Source of the DNA: Rhizobium favelukesii
GTDB taxonomy: Bacteria; Pseudomonadota; Alphaproteobacteria; Rhizobiales; Rhizobiaceae
Direction of reading: 5' to 3'
NCBI RefSeq assembly: GCF_000577275.2
Contig: NZ_HG916852.1
Location: 1,801,001 to 1,865,000, forward strand
Length of the DNA: 64,000 nucleotides
Positions 57,945 through 64,000 of this stretch are shown here, piece by piece. The number at the start of each line of letters is the position of its first letter. Within the stretch, counting starts at the first letter, position 1. The notes under the pieces are model-generated. The model was not told the DNA's origin and searched no databases. It saw only the letters and a list, made by a program, of their open reading frames with translations. The position numbers and the translations under genes were made by a program.

Positions 57945-58206
57945 CCGCTGCGTTCAAGTCGTTCTGCAACATCTGCGCTATGCACTCGCTGCCGCCGAGA
58001 AACGCCCGTTTCCGTCAAGCTTCCATTGCGCTGGACTTGCAGGAGCCGACAATCAGTTGATGCATCCGCGTTTTCCAAGACGAGATCGGCTTCACCCTGT
58101 TCGAACGCAGCCATGCTGGCGTGCGCTTGACGAAAGCAGATAAGCATTATCTGCGCAACGTCCGCGCAGTTCTCAGATATCTCGATCGCGCTACGGGGAG
58201 GCGCTG
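57945..58206 (+). pseudogene. LysR-family regulator remnant (DNA-binding end)
   Basis: Plus-strand pieces of a LysR N-terminus read in shifting frames: QHLRYALAAAEKRPF, then FRQASIALDLQEPTIS followed by a stop, then VFQDEIGFTLFERSHAGVRL, TKADKHYLRNVRAVLRYLDR and a stop. The order matches LysR helix-turn-helix and linker, but at least two frameshifts and early stops break it and the effector domain is absent. It is a decayed fragment next to the intact marR gene. Confidence 0.65.
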
Positions 58207-58270
58207 TCGATAGCGTCGGGACGGAACAAAAGAGTCAGCGACATTCCAATACCCAAAGATAAGGAGCAAC

Positions 58271-58390
58271 ATGAAACTGAGCGGCAATACTATCCTCATC
58301 ACAGGCAGCACAAGCGGCATCACCTTCAGTTCACTCTCGATCGTGCAGGATCATGTAAAGCCACGGTGCGGCACATACGATGTCGAATGA
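58271..58390 (+). pseudogene. Truncated short-chain dehydrogenase start
   Basis: After AAGGAG and an ATG at 58271, the frame reads MKLSGNTILITGSTSGI, the N-terminal NAD(P)-binding turn of a short-chain dehydrogenase (TGxxxGI). Similarity then stops abruptly and the frame ends after 39 codons. It is a leftover 5' end of an SDR gene. Confidence 0.65.
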
Positions 58391-58961
58391 GCGATGGGAC
58401 GGCACGAGTACTTTTAGTCCAAGAAAGTTGGGGCAAAGGACTGGGGTATGAAGACTAGGGTTGCACTCGCCGTCGGGCGCTTCAGGCTAAAATCTCCCAC
58501 ATCCACCTGCGCCGCAGCATTGTAGACTTCGATGATGCGCCGTCCGCTAGCGTGCGTCACTTGACGGGCTGTGCCGCGGACATTCCTGACGGCTACATGG
58601 AACGCTTTCCGTTGTCGGCAGCGCGGGATGTGTAGAGTTCGGCGAACTTGTGCGGACCGCGCGCGCAGTGACGCTCGAGCGCCTGATGGCACGCTTTGGC
58701 CGAGGAGAGGAGGGTGGCGAGATTCCGGTGTCGACGGGCACCCATGCGCTGGCCCGGTTCGTACCGACCGTCCAATTCAGCATGTCCATCCTGGCGCGGG
58801 TGGTGTCGGACGCGCCCGAGGGTGGAAGCGGTTGCTAGGGTCGCGCTGACGGGCTAGGACGCCCGTACCATGCGGCTTCCCGCCACTGCTACACCATAGT
58901 TCAGTCGATCGAAAAAGATTCTGCTCGTGCTTTGCATTAGGAGCGAGCCCACTTGCAGCCA
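58391..58961. other. Decayed interval without recognisable genes
   Basis: About 570 bases with small frames on both strands, such as 58414-58692 minus and 58571-58849 plus. None resembles a family I can name. Given the remnants on the left, this is probably degraded coding sequence. Confidence 0.4.
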
Positions 58962-59789
58962 TCAGCCGTCGGTCGAGACGGTGACAGACTTCCATTCCGC
59001 GATCTCCTGCTGCAGACGCTCCACTCTTTCCGATACAAACTTGAGCGCATCGCTCCCAAGCAGAAGCTGCGGTGGAGGATTGTCAGACTCGATCAGCCGT
59101 AGAACGGCCGTTGCCAGTTTGTCGGGGTCACCAAGCTGCTTGCCGCTTTTTTCCTGGCGCGCCTTTCGGATCGGATCGAAGAGTGCGTCATAATCGGCGA
59201 TGGACCGGTCGGTCCGGGCCATCGACCGTCCAGCCCAGTCCGTCCGGAACGAGCCGGGGCAGAGTGCGGTGACACGCACACCAAACGGAGCCATTTCGGA
59301 ACGCATGACTTCCGAGATGCCCTGCAGGGCGAACTTACTGCCGCAGTAAAAGGCAATCCCCGGCATGGTGATCATTCCGCCCATGGACGTGACGTTGACG
59401 ATGAAGCCGCTACGCCTCTCACGGAACAGCGGCATGAAGGCCTTGGCAATCGCAACCGCACCGAAGACGTTGACGTCGAACTGACGCCGCATCTCTTCAA
59501 GCGGAGACTCTTCCAGAATCCCCTCGTGGCCGTAACCGGCGTTGTTGATCAGGACGTCAACCGGGCCGTGCTCTTCCTCGACTCGTCGGACGATGTTGGG
59601 GATCCGGTCGAATTCGGTCACGTCACACAGGACTGAATGCACCCTCGGCAGGCGTTCCGCAAGGAAGGATCGCGAGGCTCCCGAGCGGACGGTACCGATA
59701 ACCCTATGGCCCTCACAGTCGGCGGCAGCTGCTATGGCGAGACCGAAGCCGGAATTGGCACCGGTTATGAAGAAGGTCTTCTGTGACAT
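58962..59789 (-). CDS. Short-chain dehydrogenase/reductase
   Basis: A 275-residue SDR with the cofactor motif TGANSGFGLAIA near the N-terminus, NNAGYGHEG and the active-site YCGSK preceded by NVTSMGG. The long C-terminal extension (GSDALKFVSERVERLQQE) is typical of the oxidoreductases often annotated as SDR family near AraC regulators. It is divergent from the araC-type gene, 63 nt away, which probably regulates it. Substrate unknown. Confidence 0.92.
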   Translation of the reverse strand: MSQKTFFITGANSGFGLAIAAAADCEGHRVIGTVRSGASRSFLAERLPRVHSVLCDVTEFDRIPNIVRRVEEEHGPVDVLINNAGYGHEGILEESPLEEMRRQFDVNVFGAVAIAKAFMPLFRERRSGFIVNVTSMGGMITMPGIAFYCGSKFALQGISEVMRSEMAPFGVRVTALCPGSFRTDWAGRSMARTDRSIADYDALFDPIRKARQEKSGKQLGDPDKLATAVLRLIESDNPPPQLLLGSDALKFVSERVERLQQEIAEWKSVTVSTDG

Positions 59790-59852
59790 GATGTGTTCTC
59801 TGCTTGATAACTCGAATGATTAGACAAATAGTCTCCCTATCGAGGGCTCACG

Positions 59853-60815
59853 ATGCTGAGAACTATGAACTCCTTGCCAAATCCTATTAAGCTGAAGGAC
59901 GAGAGATTAAAGCGCCAGGAGTTGGTGGAACGGGCCGGGCTTCTTGCGCCTCTTCATGGATACAATGCGACGCAGCTCGACAGCGTTCGCATCCTCAGGA
60001 CAGAGGCAGTCCTTCACGACGTCCCTGTGCTCTATAGGCCGGGTGCGGTATTCGTGTTGCAGGGGCGCAAGCAAGGCCTGTGTGAGGGGAAGGTCTATCT
60101 CTACGACGAGGAGCATTATCTGGCTGTGTCGGTGCCTGTTCCGTTTCGGATGGAATCGGTGGCTAGCCCATCACGCCCTCTGCTGGCGGTCTATGTTGAG
60201 TTCGACATGCCGATGGCTGCCGAAATCGCTTCAGAAGTGGAGATGAGACGTTCCGGTCCGGCAGTCGGAGAAGCCAAAAGCCTTGTTTCGAGCAGAATGG
60301 AACCGGAGATCGAAGATTGCCTGCTGCGCCTACTGCGGGCGCTCGGCGATCCGCTTGAGACGGCGGTTCTAGGATCGGCCTTGTTGCGCGAGCTGCAATA
60401 CCGGGTGCTGATCGGACCGCAGGGCGATGCAATAATCTCCGCCTTGCAGCAGAGAGGCACAGCCGGGAGGATTATGCAAAGCCTAGCCCGGCTCAGCGAA
60501 ACCTATTGCACGCAGATTTCGGTCGCCGCGCTGGCGAGCGAATCGGGCATGAGCGTCCCTTCCTACCACGCCCATTTCAAGTCTCTGACCGGCAGTACGC
60601 CGATGCAATACGTGAAGGCGATGCGACTTCACGAGGCGAGGCTCATGATGGCGCGCCGGGACCGAACCATCGCGGAGGTCGCGCTGTCGGTCGGCTATGT
60701 CAGCCCCTCCCAATTTAGCCGCGACTTCAAACGCCACTTCCGCCGCACGGCCTCCGAAGAGGTGAAATGGGTCCGCCAACATCTCGGCGAACTCTACACG
60801 GACGCCGCCGGATAA
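59853..60815 (+). CDS. AraC-family transcriptional regulator
   Basis: A 320-residue regulator with an N-terminal AraC-type cupin region (VLYRPGAVFVLQGRKQGLCE) and a C-terminal double helix-turn-helix. The latter is seen as SVAALASESGMSVPSYHAHF, TPMQYVKAMRLHEARLMMA and SVGYVSPSQFSRDFKRHF. It resembles YqhC-type regulators that control nearby reductase genes, here the divergent SDR. The start is ATG 59853 or the internal ATG at 59865. Confidence 0.9.
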   Translation: MLRTMNSLPNPIKLKDERLKRQELVERAGLLAPLHGYNATQLDSVRILRTEAVLHDVPVLYRPGAVFVLQGRKQGLCEGKVYLYDEEHYLAVSVPVPFRMESVASPSRPLLAVYVEFDMPMAAEIASEVEMRRSGPAVGEAKSLVSSRMEPEIEDCLLRLLRALGDPLETAVLGSALLRELQYRVLIGPQGDAIISALQQRGTAGRIMQSLARLSETYCTQISVAALASESGMSVPSYHAHFKSLTGSTPMQYVKAMRLHEARLMMARRDRTIAEVALSVGYVSPSQFSRDFKRHFRRTASEEVKWVRQHLGELYTDAAG

Positions 60816-61019
60816 TGGTGCTTAGCCGTCTCAACATCGATCCTTCGAGAAGGTGGGCATGAGTGCCGATGAATAAGAAGAGCCGGAACCACGCGCAGCC
60901 GCGTCGCTCGATCTGCGTCACCGGAGCCGTGGGGAGAATCAAGATCCCATGACCAACGGATCGGCCGACGAAGGGACAAACGTCGTGCCTTGGCGTGGAA
61001 GACGCGTTGGCAGAGCCCT

Positions 61020-61385
61020 TTGAAAAGGACAGGTCATCAAGGCCCTTCCGCAGCAGTTCCTGGTGAGATTCCGAGCCATCAACTGGCAGGAGGGTTAGCC
61101 TTCTAATTTTCCATCTGCCCCCATGTCGCTCCAGTTCCCAGCGGTTCACCACAGCGCGATGAATCCGGTAGCCCGTCGACATGCCAGGGTTGGCGAGAAC
61201 TCTTTGTTCGCCCTGGCAGTCCAGGTGAAACGATCTGAAGATAAGATGTCACCACCGCGACATCGCCCGCAGGTCGATCAGCGGCTGGCCGTAAAAATGT
61301 GCAAGGCCGCCGGCAATCGCCTCATCATGCTCGGGACGCTCGATGAAGGCACCTCGGCGCCCGTCGCGCCGTCCAATGAGGGACC
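61020..61385 (-). pseudogene. SnoaL/NTF2-like gene remnant
   Basis: Minus-strand frame reading GAFIERPEHDEAIAGGLAHF, YGQPLIDLRAMSRW, a stop codon, then HLIFRSFHLDCQGEQRVLAN and STGYRIHRAVVNRWELERHG up to SESHQELLRKGL. The pattern resembles SnoaL-like proteins of about 150 residues. The internal TGA (about 61247-61249) and missing N-terminus indicate a pseudogene. Recognition is from general family look, so moderate. Confidence 0.45.
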
Positions 61386-61455
61386 ACGGTCGAGGCCCAA
61401 TCCTCCCTTCTCAATGTTCCGATGGGCGCGATTGCGCGACAAAACTGCGCGTTGC

Positions 61456-61881
61456 TCAACCACCACCCTCGTTACGTCGACGTGCAACAACCGAGCTCGT
61501 GGGGTTCAGATCTGGATGAAGGCGGGAGAACTCCCTTGCTGACATCAGCACCGGCATGAGGCCGCGACCAGAATCCGTAAGAGCGTACTCGACATGTGGC
61601 GGCTGCTCACCAAAGTCTCGCCTCACGACAAGCCCGTCGTTCTCAAGCTCTCTGAGATGCTGCGTCAGCATTTTCTGCGAGATGTTGGGAATGCCCCGCA
61701 ACAACTGCGAAGTCCGCATCGAAGATTTTGCGAAAAGGCGGAACAAGATCGGCAGCTTCCATCGTCCGCTGATCATACGAAGCACCCTGTTCACATGCGC
61801 GACCGAACCTTCCGGGCCAAGGCAAACATCTCTTTCCTCACGTTCTACAGGCACTTTTAAGTGCGTAATTGCGTCACTCAT
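61456..61881 (-). CDS. HxlR-family transcriptional regulator
   Basis: A 141-residue regulator from the ATG at 61881 (MSDAITHLKVPVEREERDVC), preceded by GAGGACAGG. The winged-helix HxlR core is visible as NRVLRMISGRWKLPILFRLF, LLRGIPNISQKMLTQHLREL and YALTDSGRGLMPVL. The much longer open frame (to 62433) overlaps the divergent SDR gene and is not real. The 45-nt gap to the SDR start suggests it regulates that gene. Confidence 0.9.
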   Translation of the reverse strand: MSDAITHLKVPVEREERDVCLGPEGSVAHVNRVLRMISGRWKLPILFRLFAKSSMRTSQLLRGIPNISQKMLTQHLRELENDGLVVRRDFGEQPPHVEYALTDSGRGLMPVLMSAREFSRLHPDLNPTSSVVARRRNEGGG

Positions 61882-61926
61882 CGTCCTGTCCTCATAACAT
61901 CCTGACACTAGCACGGGAGCGACGTA

Positions 61927-62735
61927 ATGGATCTGAAACTCGATGAAAGGGTTGCGCTGGTCACTGGCAGCAGCAAAGGGATTGGCGAAGGGGTGGCTCG
62001 CGTGCTTGCCCGCGAGGGTGCGATCGTCATTGTTCATGGCCGCAACAAGATCAAGACTGAAGAAGTCGCTCACGACATAGTCGCTCAAGGTGGACGCGCC
62101 CATGTCGTCATCGGCGACCTGACGGACGACGATCAGGTACAACGCCTTGTCGATGATGCGCAGGCTTTTGTTAAGCCCGTTGAGATCGTGATTAATAACG
62201 CAGGTGGGTCCGGCGCGACTGAGGACTGGACAACAACGCGGCCCGAGACTTGGGCGGCGGGATATGATCGCAACGTCCTTGCGGCGGTTCGAATTACATC
62301 GCGTCTGCTGCCGGCCATGCGGGAGGCGAAGTGGGGAAGGATCGTCAACATTTCCAGCCTCGCGGCAATGATGCCTCCTTTCAAGAGACCTGACTACGCG
62401 GCAGCAAAAGCGGCCATGATCGCGATGAGGCATCTCTGGCGAAGGCTGTCGCTATGGATGGTATTACAGTGAATACCGTTTCGCCCGGGACGATCCATAG
62501 CGCCAGCCTCGACGTAGCTTTCCGGAAGGTGGCTAGCAACCAGGGAGTTGCGGCCGACGCTCCATGGAGGGAAATCGAAGAATCGGTACTGCCCCTGTTC
62601 CCCCAGGTTCCTGTTGGACGAGTGGGAACGCTTGAAGAGATTGCCGACGCGATCTGTTTTCTTGTCAGCCCGCGAGCAAGCTACATCACCGGAGCAAACC
62701 TCAGGCTCGATGGCGGAATGTGGCCCGGGCTTTAG
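61927..62735 (+). pseudogene. Short-chain dehydrogenase, frameshifted
   Basis: An SDR broken by a one-base shift near 62428. The first frame has VALVTGSSKGIGEGVARVLA, NNAGGSGATEDW and the active site YAAAKAAMIAM. The second frame resumes with ASLAKAVAMDGITVNTVSPG and ends AICFLVSPRASYITGANLRL, DGGMWPGL. The joined product would be about 269 residues, normal for 3-oxoacyl reductase-like SDRs. It is divergent from the HxlR regulator. A sequencing error cannot be excluded. Confidence 0.82.
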
Positions 62736-62957
62736 CTCTTGCCTGGCGCTTCGGCCCGACATCCATCGAAGGTCTTTCCCGTTTCTGAGCTGCAACGGCA
62801 GGTTGATCATCGGCCGGTTGGTTCAGATGCGGCCGGGCGGCCGGAACGCGGCTGCGCACCATGCTTGGAGTTTGGATGCCGGTGAAACATCGACAGGTGC
62901 TCACCCTGCGACCTAACGACCGGAATGTGAGACCTTTCGCATCTTTCACTTGACCGT

Positions 62958-62975
62958 CTTCCTACTGGAAGGTAG
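62958..62975. promoter_or_regulatory. Candidate TetR operator, copy 1
   Basis: CTTCCTACTGGAAGGTAG, an imperfect palindrome directly upstream of the tetR start. Its reverse complement matches the site at 63624-63641 at 14 of 18 positions (shared AGTAGGAAG end). Confidence 0.5.
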
Positions 62976-62984
62976 ATAAACTCC

Positions 62985-63575
62985 ATGAGCAATCTTTTGA
63001 CAACCTCTGACGAAATCCTGGCCTCCGCCCGATCCCTGATCATGAGCGGAGGATATAACGGCTTCAGTTACGCCGATATCGCTGAAGTGGTCGGGATCCG
63101 CAAGGCCAGCATCCACCACCATTTCCCGAGCAAGGTCGAGTTGGTCCGCGTGCTTGTAGCGAGATATCGTGACGATGCCGAGCTGGCCGTGGCGGGTCTG
63201 GAACGGAACGTCCAGAACCCCTTCGAGCTCCTCCAAACCTACGCGGGCCACTGGGCCAAATGCATCGAGGACGCGAGCAGGCCTTTTTGCGTGTGCGCTC
63301 TGCTTGCGAGCGAACTGCCAGCGCTGCCGCCCGAAGTTGCGGCGGAGGTGAAGGCGTTTTTCCACTTTGCCTCAAAATGGTTGACCTCCGTCATGGAACG
63401 CGGCGCCAAGGAGGGATCTTTGAACCTCTCCAGCGAACCCAGCGTTGAGGCCGAGGCGTTCATGGCGTCCGTGCATGGAGCCATGCTCTCAGCGCGAGCT
63501 TACGGAACCCCTGAAGTGTTCGCCACCATTCTGGCGCCCACCTTGCAGCGACTGTCCCCGACCGTCGCTCAATAA
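62985..63575 (+). CDS. TetR-family transcriptional regulator
   Basis: A 196-residue TetR repressor. The N-terminal helix-turn-helix is FSYADIAEVVGIRKASIHHH followed by FPSKVELVRVLVARY; the C-terminal ligand domain contains FCVCALLASELPALPPEVA. A candidate operator lies 10 nt upstream of its ATG, and a matching one lies before the exported-protein gene that follows, so autoregulation and control of that gene are likely. The ligand is unknown. Confidence 0.92.
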   Translation: MSNLLTTSDEILASARSLIMSGGYNGFSYADIAEVVGIRKASIHHHFPSKVELVRVLVARYRDDAELAVAGLERNVQNPFELLQTYAGHWAKCIEDASRPFCVCALLASELPALPPEVAAEVKAFFHFASKWLTSVMERGAKEGSLNLSSEPSVEAEAFMASVHGAMLSARAYGTPEVFATILAPTLQRLSPTVAQ

Positions 63576-63623
63576 AGCTGCGGGCGGGATTGCCGCCCGA
63601 AGCAACAACTGCGGCAAATAATC

Positions 63624-63641
63624 CTATCAACTAGTAGGAAG
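63624..63641. promoter_or_regulatory. Candidate TetR operator, copy 2
   Basis: CTATCAACTAGTAGGAAG, with the symmetric centre ACTAGT, nine bases before the start of the exported-protein gene. It shares its right half with the site upstream of tetR. Confidence 0.5.
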
Positions 63642-63649
63642 ATACACTG

Positions 63650-64000
63650 ATGATCAAGAAGATTCTCCCCGCCCTTGTGTTGGGGCTGTCCAGTATCTCG
63701 GCGGCCGTCATCGCGGCGCCTGTCCATGCCGAAGATATGAAGGCCGAACGGGTCAATGTCCGGGGCACCATCGTCAACTATAGTGGGTCCACTCTCAAGG
63801 TGAAGACGCGCGAAGGACAGACCCTCGATGTGGCCCTCGCTGACGACTGGAAGGTTTCCAGCGTCGCAAATGCAAAGGTCACGGACATCAAGCCCGGCGA
63901 CTTCGTCGGCATTGCTTCTCTGCCGAAAGAAGGTGGTGGTGACGGCGCGCTTGAAGTGCTCATCTTCCCGCCGGCTCTCAAGGGTGCCGGTGAGGGCAGC
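63650..64000 (+). CDS. Small exported protein, 3' partial
   Basis: A frame open from the ATG at 63650 to the window edge (117 codons). It starts with a signal peptide (MIKKILPALVLGLSSISAAV, cleaved near VHAED). The mature part, with VRGTIVNYSGSTLKVKTREG and DIKPGDFVGIASLP, then EVLIFPPALKGAGEG, looks like a small beta-rich OB-type exported protein. Relatives are often labelled hypothetical or, misleadingly, metal ABC transporter permease. A candidate TetR site precedes it. Confidence 0.78.
   Translation, partial: MIKKILPALVLGLSSISAAVIAAPVHAEDMKAERVNVRGTIVNYSGSTLKVKTREGQTLDVALADDWKVSSVANAKVTDIKPGDFVGIASLPKEGGGDGALEVLIFPPALKGAGEGS

Overview
The window looks like chromosomal DNA of a Rhizobiaceae alphaproteobacterium, most likely Ensifer/Sinorhizobium or a close relative. 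Evidence: a 267-residue ExoR, a fused SecDF, the order SPOR protein-nagZ-scpA-scpB-tatA-tatB-tatC-serS-surE-pcm-LysM/LytM lipoprotein, 47-48-residue DUF1127 proteins, and a small RNA with anti-Shine-Dalgarno loops of a type known from Rhizobiales. Taxonomy is inferred from gene content and order only.

Positions 1-31,270 are dense core genome. Plus-strand runs are popZ (partial) - valS - fadL-like - exoR; dgt - argS - SPOR - nagZ - scpAB - tatABC - serS - surE - pcm - LysM/LytM lipoprotein; and yajC - secDF - Mth938-like - squalene-synthase-like - small membrane protein - 1-Cys peroxiredoxin - MBL/rhodanese. On the minus strand are xthA, erpA and a DUF815 ATPase. These genes cover translation, chromosome condensation, Tat and Sec export, cell-wall recycling and division, and the ExoR control point of exopolysaccharide synthesis. 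The SecDF operon carries homologues of two mitochondrial complex I assembly factors.

Positions 31,270-49,500 are mixed. Housekeeping genes (trmFO, tRNA-Leu(UAG), trigger factor, sthA) alternate with accessory ones: a three-domain flavin/[2Fe-2S] reductase, a GST with a divergent LysR regulator, a DUF2157/GDYXXLXY pair, a B12-dependent radical SAM protein and a phosphatase. Two DUF1127 genes lie near a minus-strand small RNA with two identical CCTCCTCCC loops. At 39.3-40.9 kb is a scar of three mobile-element fragments (tyrosine recombinase, serine recombinase, IS630).

Positions 49,500-64,000 are accessory and partly decayed. The main unit is a hydroxycinnamate (ferulate/p-coumarate) degradation cluster: divergent MarR regulator, vanillin-type aldehyde dehydrogenase, hydroxycinnamoyl-CoA hydratase-lyase, a frameshifted CoA ligase, an MFS transporter and a serine hydrolase. 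Three perfect copies of the palindrome CGCTAT-N5-ATAGCG lie upstream of the dehydrogenase/marR pair, the MFS gene and the serine hydrolase, tying all three transcription units into one predicted regulon. Around it are remnants (radC 3' end, TIGR02391 gene, LysR, two SDR genes, a SnoaL-like gene) and intact SDR, AraC, HxlR and TetR genes. The window ends inside a small exported-protein gene.
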